This document shows, piece by piece, positions 9,585-19,385 of a stretch of DNA of 64,000 nucleotides. A model generated the notes under the pieces. The model worked only from the letters and a program-made list of their open reading frames with translations. It was not told the origin of the DNA and searched no databases. The translations under genes and the position numbers were made by a program. The first letter of the stretch is position 1; every line of letters starts with the position of its first letter. Source of the stretch: an uncultured Kushneria sp. (GTDB taxonomy: Bacteria; Pseudomonadota; Gammaproteobacteria; Pseudomonadales; Halomonadaceae); assembly GCF_947497025.1 (NCBI RefSeq), contig NZ_CANMFC010000001.1, forward strand, positions 186,001-250,000, written 5' to 3'.

Positions 9585-9673
9585 GAGGCCTCCTCATCAT
9601 CGGATTCCGGACCCGCACCATGCGGCTTGATAACCTCCGTCAGGAGAGGCGATAACGCATGGCCGGTACGCCG

Positions 9674-9718
9674 CATCAGGGAACATTTTTCAGTGTGAGT
9701 TGTTTCCTGATGAGTATA
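9674..9718 (-). promoter_or_regulatory. acnA promoter region with 12-bp inverted repeat
   Basis: Read on the minus strand, a TATACT -10 box (9718-9713) is followed at once by CATCAGGAAACA (9712-9701), a 15-nt spacer and TGTTCCCTGATG (9685-9674). The arms match at 11 of 12 positions. The repeat covers the expected transcription start, so it could be a repressor site or a 5'-leader hairpin. A matching -35 is not obvious. Between 9585 and 9837 there is also a 10-bp palindrome, TTGTCGACAA (9761-9770). Confidence 0.5.
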
Positions 9719-9837
9719 GTAAGCATACCCGCAATATGACCTTGTGTCGGTCTGCCTACATTGTCGACAAACTTCGTGGCGCTAGCATAACAGTTTACCG
9801 CCTGTTTCGTTCAAGTATTTCAAGGCGAAAGCCCCCT

Positions 9838-10044
9838 ATGCACGACCAAAGGCTAATATCATGGCAGGCGCATTGTCCCTACTGCGACGCCATGAACGAT
9901 ATCGATATTGACACCAGTCAGGGCTCCCACGTGACCTGGGTTGACTGTCAGTGGTGCTGTGCCCCGATTGTCGTTACGGTAACAATATCCCTTTTCGATG
10001 ACAGCCTGGAGTCGGTCACGCTCGGGCGTGACGACGATGCCTGA
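9838..10044 (+). CDS. CPXCG-motif cysteine-rich small protein
   Basis: A 68-aa protein with CPYCDA near the N-terminus and CQWCCAPI in the middle, spaced as in the small CPXCG cysteine-rich family (Pfam Cys_rich_CPXG). In this copy the first motif reads CPYCD instead of CPYCG. The four cysteines probably bind zinc. The ATG at 9838 (MHDQRLISWQAHCPYC) follows an AAAGCCCCCT stretch with no clear ribosome site. It lies divergently from acnA and upstream of trxB in the same direction. The function of the family is unknown. Confidence 0.75.
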   Translation: MHDQRLISWQAHCPYCDAMNDIDIDTSQGSHVTWVDCQWCCAPIVVTVTISLFDDSLESVTLGRDDDA

Positions 10045-10202
10045 GCCGGTGGCAGGCAATGAGTGTCATGGCCATCGCTGATTGGCTGCAGGCTGCACGC
10101 CCTCTCACAATAAGACATGTCCATCATGTCTGCCCGGACACTGAAGCAGGCCGTGTGCAGTGTTACACTGGGCGCCATCCAATTTCCGTCGATTTCTGTT
10201 GA

Positions 10203-11189
<987 letters not shown>

Positions 11190-11224
11190 AAAGGATGGTT
11201 TTTGATCGTTGGCGATCATGATGC

Positions 11225-11260
11225 AAAAAGAGGGAAGGCCCTGAGCCTTCCCTCTTTTTT
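11225..11260 (+). terminator. Intrinsic terminator after trxB
   Basis: Stem AGAGGGAAGGC (11229-11239) pairs perfectly with GCCTTCCCTCT (11245-11255), loop CCTGA, followed by a six-T tract. A-runs on the left could also serve the convergent slyX. Confidence 0.9.
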
Positions 11261-11359
11261 GTCGCCGGCACCGTAATCGCTTTTCACCGTCGAGCCCTGC
11301 TCGATAGAGCCGCACCAGGGTTCGACTCAAAGCGTCCGGGTTCACCTGGAATCTGAGCT

Positions 11360-11629
11360 TCAATAGTGCGGCGGTCGCTCCTGGGCGCTGTCGGACTGTA
11401 TGGATTCAAGGCTTTCACGCTGCTCTCCCAGACGCTGGGCCATGAGATTGCAAAGACGTTCCAGCCTTTCAATAGTGGCATTTTGCTTGATCAGCGCCTC
11501 ATCCAGGCGCTCCAGCCAGTCCTCCTGCCAGGCCAGACGGCTCTCCATATCGTTAGCGCGCTCTATCACCTGCTTAAGCGTAGTGTCAATGTGCATGTTA
11601 GAATCAGCTTGTTGCGGAGGTGTGTTCAT
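11360..11629 (-). CDS. slyX: SlyX family protein
   Basis: An 89-aa, almost entirely helical coiled-coil protein: ESRLAWQEDWLERLDEALI, then NATIERLERLCNLMAQRL, ending in the family's typical PPHY. SlyX is a conserved small protein of unknown role, often next to slyD/fkp genes in other genomes; here it lies convergent to trxB. GGAG is 9 bases before the ATG at 11629. A downstream ATG (MHIDTTLKQ, 11596) is an alternative start. Confidence 0.85.
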   Translation of the reverse strand: MNTPPQQADSNMHIDTTLKQVIERANDMESRLAWQEDWLERLDEALIKQNATIERLERLCNLMAQRLGEQRESLESIQSDSAQERPPHY

Positions 11630-11772
11630 GTCGTTGATCTCCGTACGTTAAACATCCGGCCGAATGGCCGGTGGCTGGGTTTCCATCCCGTGGGCAAGGG
11701 CGTCATGGGGATAGGCGGGATGGGAGCAGTCCGAGTAAACAATCCGATAAACGTTTGAAGCAGAGTATCGTC

Positions 11773-12228
11773 ATGAGTTCAAAAACCATCTGGCGCTGTA
11801 CCGTTATCAGCCTGCTGCTGGCGCTTTTAACGCCGGTTCTCGCAGGTTTTCTTGTCTATCTTGCAAGCCCTGTCGTTATCGACAACATGGCCGTTGACCC
11901 CGGTCTTGTCGTCGTCTGGGCGCTGTCTGCCGTGGCATCGTTTGTGGCGCTCGAGATCGCAACGCTTGCCATGCATGTGCTGACGCCAACTTTGTCCAAT
12001 GTGGTGGAAGTCGAGAAGGATGATCGCGAGATCGGAGTGGTGAAGTGGTTCAATGTCAACAAGGGCTACGGCTTTATCACCCGTGACGGGGGCGAGGATG
12101 TCTTCGTCCATTTTCGTGCCATTCGTGGCAAGGGACACCGTACGCTCGCCGAGGGCCAACGGGTACGTTATTACTCCATCCAGAATGAGCGTGGTCTGCA
12201 GGCCGAGGATGTGACGGTCATTACCTGA
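11773..12228 (+). CDS. Membrane-anchored cold-shock-domain protein
   Basis: A 151-aa protein with two N-terminal transmembrane helices (about residues 9-31, [20 protein letters not shown], and 45-67, [19 protein letters not shown]) followed by a complete cold-shock domain at about 84-151. Both nucleic-acid-binding motifs are present: KGYGFIT (RNP1) and DVFVHF (RNP2). Typical Csp proteins are soluble and about 70 aa, so this one would hold an RNA/ssDNA-binding domain on the cytoplasmic face of the inner membrane. The ATG at 11773 was chosen over upstream frame because it starts the first helix. Orientation and ligand are inference. Confidence 0.85.
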   Translation: MSSKTIWRCTVISLLLALLTPVLAGFLVYLASPVVIDNMAVDPGLVVVWALSAVASFVALEIATLAMHVLTPTLSNVVEVEKDDREIGVVKWFNVNKGYGFITRDGGEDVFVHFRAIRGKGHRTLAEGQRVRYYSIQNERGLQAEDVTVIT

Positions 12229-12284
12229 CGGATCGTCTTTTCAAACATCCTTGTGTGGTGTGCCAAAAAACATGGTGTACCACG

Positions 12285-12312
12285 AAAACGCCCCGCCACG
12301 CGGGGCGTTTTT
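12285..12312 (+). terminator. Intrinsic terminator after the cold-shock-domain gene
   Basis: AACGCCCCGC (12287-12296) and GCGGGGCGTT (12300-12309) form a 10-bp stem with a CAC loop followed by a T-run. It also faces the convergent minus-strand gene. Confidence 0.88.
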
Positions 12313-12346
12313 GATGAGGTCAGAGACGGATCATGTCATGGCCGTC

Positions 12347-12751
12347 CTATTTTCTGCCCTCCTGGGCACCGGCATCAGGCCAGTGGATCACGCCTTCGCT
12401 GCCATCGGCGAGTACCTGAAAAAAGCGGTCAGGGTCATCGCCGGGCTGCCATCCACCCAGCGAGCAGCGCACTTCACACGCCAGCGCCTGACTCGCGGCG
12501 CGAGCGCAGTCGGCATCCCTGGGCCAGGGGGTGATTTCGCTGTCAAACCAGAGGCTGGCCAGTCGGTCGGCGGCATGCTCGACGAGCAGGACAGGCAGGC
12601 GCTGGCCCTTGTAAATCGGCGCTGCCCGCCACTGCTGTTTGCCGGCGCGCTCAAGGGTGACGCTGGTCTCCAGCGCCGTGGAAAGCCATTGCGAGATACG
12701 CCCGGCATCATTGCAGGCAAGGTAAACCTCGATGTCTGGATAGTGCTCCAT
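12347..12751 (-). CDS. Hypothetical protein downstream of dapE
   Basis: A 134-aa product I cannot assign. It begins MEHYPDIEVYLACNDAG and contains APIYKGQRLPVLLVEHAADRL and a tryptophan-rich half with SLWFDSEITPWP. No signal peptide or membrane helix is evident. The ATG at 12751 lies 4 bases after the dapE stop, so it is almost certainly translated in the same operon (dapD, dapE and this gene run in one direction). The coupled start is preferred over the upstream in-frame ATG at 12787, which lies inside dapE. Confidence 0.7.
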   Translation of the reverse strand: MEHYPDIEVYLACNDAGRISQWLSTALETSVTLERAGKQQWRAAPIYKGQRLPVLLVEHAADRLASLWFDSEITPWPRDADCARAASQALACEVRCSLGGWQPGDDPDRFFQVLADGSEGVIHWPDAGAQEGRK

Positions 12752-12755
12752 GGGA

Positions 12756-13928
12756 TTATCGCAGCAGCCGGTCAAGGGTGGATTCAAGGGCCTGACTCAT
12801 CAGATCAAGGTCCGTGGCAAGGATGCGTTCATCGCGCTGATGAATGGTGGCGTTGCGCGGACCGAACTCGATGGTTTGTGGCCCCAGTGTCGCAATAAAA
12901 CGGGCATCAGAGGTGCCTCCGCCGGTAGAAAGCCGGGGAGACGATCCGGTAATGTCAAAAAGAGCAGCGCTGACGGCTTCGGTCAGTGCTCCCGGCACCG
13001 TCATGAAGGGCTCTCCGGAGAGCTGCCAGTCAATATGCCAGTCAAGCTCGTAGGTATCGAGCAGTGCCTCGATGCGTGTCTTGAGTGCCGGTGCCGTGAC
13101 CTCGGTGGAAAAGCGCAGATTAAAGGTCACCTCCAGCTCGCCGGGGATGACATTGTTGGCACCGGTGCCGCCATGAATATTGGAAATCTGAAAGCTTGTC
13201 GGCGGGAAAAATTCATTGCCGCTGTCCCAGTGCTGCGCCACCAGGGCATCCAGCGCCGGCATGGCCTGATGGATGGGATTGCGTGCCAGCTGTGGATAGG
13301 CGACGTGGCCCTGAACGCCGTGAATGCGCAGCACCCCGTTGAGCGAACCACGCCGTCCGTTTTTGATCACATCGCCAAAGTGCGCCTCGGAGGAGGGCTC
13401 CCCGACGATGCAGTAATCAATGCGCTCGTGGCGCGCGCGCAGAATGTCCACCACGGCGCGGGTGCCGTCCCTGGCCGGGCCTTCTTCATCGCTGGTCAGC
13501 AAAAAGGCAATCCGCCCGCGGTGATCGGGGTGGGCGGTCACAAAGCGCTCGACGGCGGTCACCATCGCGGCCAGCGATCCTTTCATATCGGCCGCACCGC
13601 GTCCGCGAAGATAGCCGTGCTCATCGATGCAGGGGGAAAAGGGCGGTGTCTGCCACAGATGTTCAGGGCCTGTCGGGACGACATCGGTGTGGCCTGCCAG
13701 CACCAGCGTGGGTCCGGTTTGACCGCGCACGGCCCAGAGATTGCGCACCTCGCCCTGATCCATCCACTCCAGATGAAAGCCCAGCTGTGCCAGACGCTCA
13801 CCGATCAGTGGCTGGCAGCCGGCGTCTTCGGGCGTGACCGAGGCTCTTGAGAGCAGCTCAAGCGCCAGTGACAGTGTCTCGCTTGGCGCCTGACGGGTCG
13901 CTGCAGTGTTGTCGAAAACCTTGTGCAT
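12756..13928 (-). CDS. dapE: Succinyl-diaminopimelate desuccinylase
   Basis: DapE, a di-zinc M20-family hydrolase, removes succinate from N-succinyl-L,L-diaminopimelate in lysine and cell-wall DAP synthesis. The 390-aa product has [10 protein letters not shown] (metal His and Asp), [14 protein letters not shown] (bridging Asp) and [10 protein letters not shown] (catalytic Glu). The start at 13928 (MHKVFDNTA) has AAGAGAG directly upstream; an in-frame ATG at 13940 has none. It follows dapD on the same strand, and the two enzymes act in the same succinylase branch. Confidence 0.95.
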   Translation of the reverse strand: MHKVFDNTAATRQAPSETLSLALELLSRASVTPEDAGCQPLIGERLAQLGFHLEWMDQGEVRNLWAVRGQTGPTLVLAGHTDVVPTGPEHLWQTPPFSPCIDEHGYLRGRGAADMKGSLAAMVTAVERFVTAHPDHRGRIAFLLTSDEEGPARDGTRAVVDILRARHERIDYCIVGEPSSEAHFGDVIKNGRRGSLNGVLRIHGVQGHVAYPQLARNPIHQAMPALDALVAQHWDSGNEFFPPTSFQISNIHGGTGANNVIPGELEVTFNLRFSTEVTAPALKTRIEALLDTYELDWHIDWQLSGEPFMTVPGALTEAVSAALFDITGSSPRLSTGGGTSDARFIATLGPQTIEFGPRNATIHQRDERILATDLDLMSQALESTLDRLLR

Positions 13929-13992
13929 GACTCTCTTCATTCAACGGGCGCCAGCGTAGGCGCCCGGATGTGTGGACAGCGCTGGCATCGCT

Positions 13993-15018
13993 TTAGTTAT
14001 GCGCGTGCAGTGCGTCGTTGAGCGCGATGGCGCTCTTGTTGGTACGACACTCGAGTCGGCCTGTCTGAGAGTTGCGCAGAAACAGCAGATCGTTCTGTCC
14101 GGCCAGATGGCGTGCCGCGACAGTGTCTACCAGTTCTCCCTGGTCGTCGAGAACCGCTACCTTGGCGCCGGCAGTGATGTAGAGGCCGGCTTCAACGGTG
14201 CAGCGATCGCCCAGCGGAATGCCAATGCCGGCATTGGCACCGATCAGGCAGTTCTCTCCGGTGCCGATGACAATGTTGCCACCGCCGGACAGGGTGCCCA
14301 TCGTCGAGGCACCACCGCCCAGATCAGAGCCACTGCCCAGCATGACGCCGGCCGAAATGCGACCTTCCACCATGCCCGGGCCTTCGGTGCCGGCATTGAA
14401 GTTGCAAAAGCCTTCATGCATGACGGTGGTGCCTTCGCCCAGATAGGCGCCCAGACGTACACGTGCCGTGTCGGCGATGCGCACGCCCTTTGGTACCACG
14501 TAGTCGGTCATTTTCGGGAACTTGTCGACACAATCGACGGACAGGGCGCGGCCTTCAAGACGCGCCTTCAGGCGGCGGTCACTGAGTTCCTCGATGTCGA
14601 TGGCGCCTTCGCTGCTCCAGGCGATGTTCTTCAAAAGACCGAACATGCCATCCAGTTTGAGACCGTGAGGCTTCACCAGTCGGTGCGACAGCAGGTGCAG
14701 CTTGAGATACACCTCGGGCACGCTTTCCGGCGCGCGATCCTCTTCAAGAAACACGGCCACCAGCGGGCGCTGGCTGTCCGCCATGGCGCGGGCGATGTCG
14801 GCCTGTTCGTCATTGCCGGCATGCGTCAGGGCCTCGGCCAGACTTTCACAGTGCTCGGGCAGAAAGCTTACAACCACGTTGCCTTCGGGAGCACCGAGCG
14901 TGCTGCGCACGGTGTCGATGAGCTTGCGTTCGGGGGCATGAAGCGGGGCGGGGTAATAGACTTCGAGCCAGTCGCCCTGACGGTTCTGGGTGCCGATACC
15001 CAGTGCAAAACTCAGCAT
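13993..15018 (-). CDS. dapD: Tetrahydrodipicolinate N-succinyltransferase (long type)
   Basis: DapD adds succinate from succinyl-CoA to tetrahydrodipicolinate, the first step of the succinylase branch to DAP. The 341-aa length and an N-terminal extension (GIGTQNRQGDWLEVYYPAP) mark the longer form found in Pseudomonas and relatives, not the 274-aa E. coli form. The left-handed beta-helix hexapeptide region is clear (GEGTTVMHEGFCNFNAGTEG, then GGNIVIGTGENCLIGANAGI). AAGGAG lies 7 bases before the ATG at 15018. Confidence 0.94.
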   Translation of the reverse strand: MLSFALGIGTQNRQGDWLEVYYPAPLHAPERKLIDTVRSTLGAPEGNVVVSFLPEHCESLAEALTHAGNDEQADIARAMADSQRPLVAVFLEEDRAPESVPEVYLKLHLLSHRLVKPHGLKLDGMFGLLKNIAWSSEGAIDIEELSDRRLKARLEGRALSVDCVDKFPKMTDYVVPKGVRIADTARVRLGAYLGEGTTVMHEGFCNFNAGTEGPGMVEGRISAGVMLGSGSDLGGGASTMGTLSGGGNIVIGTGENCLIGANAGIGIPLGDRCTVEAGLYITAGAKVAVLDDQGELVDTVAARHLAGQNDLLFLRNSQTGRLECRTNKSAIALNDALHAHN

Positions 15019-15048
15019 GAAAAACTCCTTGAATCAAAAGGGAATGGG

Positions 15049-15393
15049 TCAGGCGGGCCAGTCGTCGACGGCCTTGCCCACCAGCACCTCGGTTCCGGTG
15101 TCGAGCACCGGCCGCTGTATCAGACTCGGGTGGGCCTTGATCAGTGCCATGGCGCGCGCCTGATCCAGATCGCTGCGCTCGGCATCCTCCAGGCCACGCC
15201 AGGTGGTGCTGCGCCGGTTAAGCAGCGTGGACCAGTCAACAAAGGCCAGAAAATGCTGAAGGGTTTCCTCCAGCCCGCCCTGGTCGGCCAGACGACGCAG
15301 GTCAATCATCTCGACGTCCTGATCACCTGCCTCGAGCCGGCGGCGGACGCGACGGCAACGGTCGCAGTTGGAAAGGCCGTAAAGCTTCAGCAT
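15049..15393 (-). CDS. yffB: ArsC/Spx-family YffB-like reductase
   Basis: A 114-aa thioredoxin-fold protein of the ArsC/Spx/YffB group. The N-terminal LYGLSNCDRCRRVRRRLE carries a CxxC pair, and the C-terminal LIKAHPSLIQRPVLDTG contains the conserved RP cis-proline motif of the family. YffB-type proteins are usually located next to dapE or dapD, as here; their biochemical role (glutathione-dependent reductase) is not firmly established. The start at 15393 (MLKLYGL) fits the family; the frame extends further upstream without similarity. Confidence 0.85.
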   Translation of the reverse strand: MLKLYGLSNCDRCRRVRRRLEAGDQDVEMIDLRRLADQGGLEETLQHFLAFVDWSTLLNRRSTTWRGLEDAERSDLDQARAMALIKAHPSLIQRPVLDTGTEVLVGKAVDDWPA

Positions 15394-15482
15394 GGGGTGT
15401 CTCTCGTGACGCATTGGGCGGCGATTATAGGCGCCCTGCATGGCGAGGCTCAAATCGGGAAAGACGCTGTGACCGGCAGGCC

Positions 15483-15510
15483 GGGACTATCCGACAGACA
15501 GGGACTATCC
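15483..15510. repeat. 10-bp direct repeat, 18-bp period, across the glnD stop codon
   Basis: GGGACTATCC occurs at 15483-15492 and 15501-15510. The second copy contains the glnD stop (TAG on the minus strand), so the first copy is a duplicated stop region just downstream. It is a small local duplication. Confidence 0.85.
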
Positions 15511-18204
15511 CTTTGTGGCAATGCCGGCCTCGGCGTCGAGCACGCGGCGAAGACAATCGCTCAGCGCTTTTTGCTGCGCCGGGTCGGTCAGCGGTGCGCC
15601 GTTCGTATCGGTAATAAAGAACACGTCCTCGACCCGCTCGCCCAGGGTGGCGATCTTGGCCCCGGACAGGACGATGTCAAAACTCATGAAAATCTGCCCG
15701 ACATGGGCCAGAAGTCCCGGTCGATCGGCGGCGATCAGCTCCAGCACCGTGCGCTGATTGGCCTCATCCTGCTCAATGAGTACTCGGGTGGGGACGCGAA
15801 AATGCTTGAGCTGGCGCGAGGTGTGACGCTTGACGATGCGCGGATAGTCGTCCGGGTCGTCGAGCTCCTCGATCAGGTGCACCTGAATTTCCCGAAGCCG
15901 AACGGGATCGCGAATCGCCTGGCCGTCACCGTCAAGCAGGATGAAGGTGTTGAGCGTCCAGCCATTGCTTGAGGTAGCAATGCGCGCATCATGGATGGAC
16001 AGGCCCAGCTGATCGATGGCCGCGGCGGTGGCGGCAAACAGGTTGTTGACCGAGCGGGTGTGAATAAAGACCTTGGTGCCGCCATCGGTCATGTCTTCGG
16101 TCGGCGCGCTGATCAAAATCAGCGGCATGACCTCCACGCCGGCCTGCAGGATGCCCTGGGTATGCCAGACGATCTCGCTGGCACTGTATTGCAGGAAGTA
16201 ATCATCACCCAGCGTCTCCCACAGGGCGTCGACGGCCTGGCACTCGCCGCCCATACACTGGGTCAGGGCGCGGGCTTCTTCGCGTGTCTCCTCGATCCAT
16301 TCCTGACGGTCCAGCGGGTTTTCAAGCCCACGACGCAGTACGCGACGCGTTTCGCCATGCAGCTGTCTGAGCAGTGCCGCGCGCCAGCTGTTCCAGAGCG
16401 TAGGGTTGGTGGCGTTGATGTCAGCCACGGTCAGCAGGTAGAGGTAGTCGAGATGCACCTCATCGTGAACGATGGCGGCAAATTCACGGATGACTTCCGG
16501 GTCGCTGATATCGCGCTTCTGCGCGGTCGTGGACATCAGAAGGTGGTGCTCGATCAACCAGCTGACCAGATGCGTGTCGCGCCGGGGCACACCGTGGCGG
16601 CTGCAAAACCCCTGCACGTCCCGGGCGCCCAGTCGGGAGTGATCACCGCCGCGGCCCTTGGCAATGTCGTGGTAAAGCCCCGCGATCCACAAAAGCTCAA
16701 GCTTGGGCACGCGCGCCACGAGCGCGGCACACAGCGGGTAGTCCTCGCGTCCTTCGGGCGTTCGAAAGCGCTGAATGACGTCCAGTACGCGCAGGGTATG
16801 GGCATCCACCGTGTAGATATGGAAAAGGTCATGCTGCATCAGGCCGATGATGTGGCCAAAGCGGGGCAGATACTTGCCCAGAATGCCATAGCGCGCCATG
16901 CGACCCAGCTCGCGGGCCACCATGCCGCCACCGCGTAACAGTTCCAGAAACAGGCTGCGATTGCGCAGGTCGGCCCGAAAACCGTTGTCGATCAGGTGGC
17001 GATGATCCCGAATGGCGCGAATGGTGGCAGCACGCACGCCTTCAATATCGGGGTGCTGTGCCAGCAGTACGAACATTTCGATCAGGGCGGAAGGGCGACG
17101 CTTGAACACATGCGGCCCGCGAATGCGCAGATGCCGTCCGTCCAGTTCGAAGCGGTTATTGAGAGGAACGACCTCCGGCTGCTGATCGTGCTGAAGGGTA
17201 TTTTCCTCGAAGTTCTGAATCAGCATGTCGTTGAGCTCGACCAGCGCGGTCACCACGCGATAGTAACGGCGCATGAACTCTTCTACCCCCAGCCGCTCCG
17301 GTGTGTCCTGGTAACCGAACAGGGTGGCGATGGTGCGCTGATGATCGAACAGGAGCCGATCCTCGGCGCGTTCGCTGATCATGTGCAGGGCGTAGCGCAC
17401 CTGCCATAAAAAGGCCCGGCTCTGACTGGCAATGCGCATGTCGGCATCTGTCATGAAGCCGCGCTGCATCAACACTTCGATGATGTTGGTGCCGAAATGA
17501 CGTTTGGCGATCCAGGTCACCGTCTGAATGTCGCGAAGACCGCCCGGCGAGCTTTTGATATTGGGCTCGAGATGATGCTCGGAGTTGTTGAAGCGCTGAT
17601 GACGCGCCTTTTGTTCGACAAGCTTGGCCTGAAAAAAGGCTTCGCTGTTCCATGTATCCAGCTGGTCCAGGCGCTTGCGCATCTGCGCCAGAAGCGCCTC
17701 GGCGCCGGCCACTCGCCGTGTTTCCAGCAGATTGGTAATGACGGTAACGTCGTCGCGTGCCTCGCGCTCGCAGTCCGTGAGAGAGCGCACGCTATGGCCG
17801 ATATCAAGACCGATGTCCCAGAGCATCGTGATAAAGCGGGTCAGGGATTCCCGATAAGGCGTGTCGTCATCGCCTTCCAGCAGGATCATCAGGTCAATGT
17901 CGGAGTGCGGATGCAGCTCCCCGCGGCCGTAGCCGCCCACGGCAATCAGGGCGATGCCGTCATCACACCAGTCAAGGCGCGACCATAAAAGCGCCAGCAG
18001 TTGATCGATGCACCAGGCCCTGCCAAACACCAGGTCACGAATGTCTGCCCCATTTTTGAACCGCTCGTCCAGACGACTGCGGATTTCGGCCAGTACTTCC
18101 CGAATGGCGCCAATGGGGGAGGCGTCCCGGTCAAGACGCGCTTTCAGGGCGTCAATGTCGATCAGGGTGGTGTCCGGCGTGAACCGGTAATGGTGCAGCA
18201 GCAT
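15505..18204 (-). CDS. glnD: Bifunctional PII uridylyltransferase / uridylyl-removing enzyme
   Basis: GlnD senses glutamine and adds or removes UMP on PII proteins, controlling nitrogen assimilation. The 899-aa protein has the nucleotidyltransferase motif GGYGRGELHPHSDIDLM (about residues 90-106), the HD-domain HDIAKGRGGDHS (about 505-520), and two C-terminal ACT domains (about 705-780 and 815-890, the second starting VLELIAADRPGLLAHVG). All active-site motifs are intact. No clear ribosome site precedes the ATG at 18204. It lies 86 bases downstream of map, in the same direction. Confidence 0.95.
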   Translation of the reverse strand: MLLHHYRFTPDTTLIDIDALKARLDRDASPIGAIREVLAEIRSRLDERFKNGADIRDLVFGRAWCIDQLLALLWSRLDWCDDGIALIAVGGYGRGELHPHSDIDLMILLEGDDDTPYRESLTRFITMLWDIGLDIGHSVRSLTDCEREARDDVTVITNLLETRRVAGAEALLAQMRKRLDQLDTWNSEAFFQAKLVEQKARHQRFNNSEHHLEPNIKSSPGGLRDIQTVTWIAKRHFGTNIIEVLMQRGFMTDADMRIASQSRAFLWQVRYALHMISERAEDRLLFDHQRTIATLFGYQDTPERLGVEEFMRRYYRVVTALVELNDMLIQNFEENTLQHDQQPEVVPLNNRFELDGRHLRIRGPHVFKRRPSALIEMFVLLAQHPDIEGVRAATIRAIRDHRHLIDNGFRADLRNRSLFLELLRGGGMVARELGRMARYGILGKYLPRFGHIIGLMQHDLFHIYTVDAHTLRVLDVIQRFRTPEGREDYPLCAALVARVPKLELLWIAGLYHDIAKGRGGDHSRLGARDVQGFCSRHGVPRRDTHLVSWLIEHHLLMSTTAQKRDISDPEVIREFAAIVHDEVHLDYLYLLTVADINATNPTLWNSWRAALLRQLHGETRRVLRRGLENPLDRQEWIEETREEARALTQCMGGECQAVDALWETLGDDYFLQYSASEIVWHTQGILQAGVEVMPLILISAPTEDMTDGGTKVFIHTRSVNNLFAATAAAIDQLGLSIHDARIATSSNGWTLNTFILLDGDGQAIRDPVRLREIQVHLIEELDDPDDYPRIVKRHTSRQLKHFRVPTRVLIEQDEANQRTVLELIAADRPGLLAHVGQIFMSFDIVLSGAKIATLGERVEDVFFITDTNGAPLTDPAQQKALSDCLRRVLDAEAGIATKG

Positions 18205-18290
18205 GGGCGGTTACCGTAGTAGGCAGTGAGCGGCAGCGTCCGCCACGGGCCTGCCACCGGCAGGCCGAAGAGGGCATGAGGGGGATCGGA

Positions 18291-19079
18291 TCAGTCTGTC
18301 AGAAACCCGAGGTCCTCGTCATGGCGTGCCGTGGTGGCTTCCACGCCATCTGCTGTGATGATCAGGGTATGCTCCCACTGGGCGGAGAGGCTCTTGTCGC
18401 GGGTAACAGCGGTCCAGCCATCCCTGAGCACCCGGGTCTGCCAGTCGCCGGCATTGATCATTGGCTCGACGGTCAGGCACATGCCTTCCTTGAGCTCGGC
18501 GTCATTATGTTCGTTATAGCCGTCGTAGTGCAGCACCTGCGGGTCTTCATGAAAGCTGCGTCCGATGCCGTGACCGCAGAAGTCGCGAACCACGCTATAG
18601 CCGTTTTCCGTGGCGTGCGCCTCGATGACGCGTCCGATGTCGGACAGCCAGACACCCGGGCGCATGATCTTCATGGCCTCATAAAGGCACTCCTGCGCCA
18701 CGCGGGACAGTCGTTCACCCTTGATGTTGTCACCGACGACAAACATGCGGCTGGTGTCGCCGTAATAGCCATCCTTGATGATGGTGACATCAATATTGAA
18801 GATGTCGCCCTTTTTAAGCTTCTTGCCGAAGTCGGGGATGCCGTGGCACACCACATGATTGAGCGAGATGCAGGTGGCGTGCTGGTAGCCGTGGTACCCG
18901 ATGGTGGCCGAGATCGAGTCGATCTCGTTTTCAATGTAGTGATGGCACAGGCGGTCGATTTCGCCGGTGGAGATGCCCGGACGAATGTGGGCCTCGATCA
19001 TCTCCAGCACGCTGGCGGCCAGTCGGCCTGCGATGCGCAGCTTGTCGATATCTTCGGCATTATGGATGGGGATGTTCAT
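18291..19079 (-). CDS. map: Methionine aminopeptidase, type I
   Basis: Map removes the initiator methionine from nascent proteins and needs two divalent metals. The 262-aa product keeps the metal-ligand regions: NIDVTIIKDGYYGDTSRMF (two Asp), GHGIGRSFHEDPQVLHYD (His) and GMCLTVEPMINAG (Glu). Length equals E. coli Map (264). It is divergent from rpsB, the usual arrangement in gammaproteobacteria, so the 306-bp region between them carries promoters for both directions. Confidence 0.95.
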   Translation of the reverse strand: MNIPIHNAEDIDKLRIAGRLAASVLEMIEAHIRPGISTGEIDRLCHHYIENEIDSISATIGYHGYQHATCISLNHVVCHGIPDFGKKLKKGDIFNIDVTIIKDGYYGDTSRMFVVGDNIKGERLSRVAQECLYEAMKIMRPGVWLSDIGRVIEAHATENGYSVVRDFCGHGIGRSFHEDPQVLHYDGYNEHNDAELKEGMCLTVEPMINAGDWQTRVLRDGWTAVTRDKSLSAQWEHTLIITADGVEATTARHDEDLGFLTD

Positions 19080-19385
19080 GGCGACTCGTGGTAAACGAAA
19101 TGGGAAGCCGTGCGAGGACGCAGGGTCGATATTCCCCCCGAAAGCGGGGCAGTGACAGTAAGGTTCGGCTTCATCCTGGCAGCATTATATGGTATAAAGC
19201 CGCGCGTTTTCCTGCAATCCATGTCCGGGTATGACAAACTTGTATCGTGGACGGGCGATCATGGAAAGCGTCTGAACCATTACCACAGAGACCACACATG
19301 TACCGACACATGGTCCCGGGTGCCGTGAAAACGGTCGGACCCATGGGGTGCGTGGAGGCTTAACCCGATACTCAGGAGAGTCATC
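19080..19385 (+). promoter_or_regulatory. map-rpsB divergent intergenic region with rpsB promoter and leader
   Basis: A TATAAA -10 box (19193-19198) with a weak TTCATC -35 (19170-19175, 17-bp spacing) is followed by the GC-rich discriminator GCCGCGCG, the hallmark of promoters turned down in the stringent response. About 180 nt of leader follow before rpsB, long enough for the S2-binding leader structure known to autoregulate rpsB-tsf in gammaproteobacteria; I have not verified the fold. CAGGAGAG sits just before the rpsB ATG. Confidence 0.55.

Noticed and set aside
13972-15972. 666-codon plus-strand frame across dapD, yffB and glnD
   Set aside because: It spans three intact minus-strand genes with clear active-site motifs; the length comes from GC-biased codon use.
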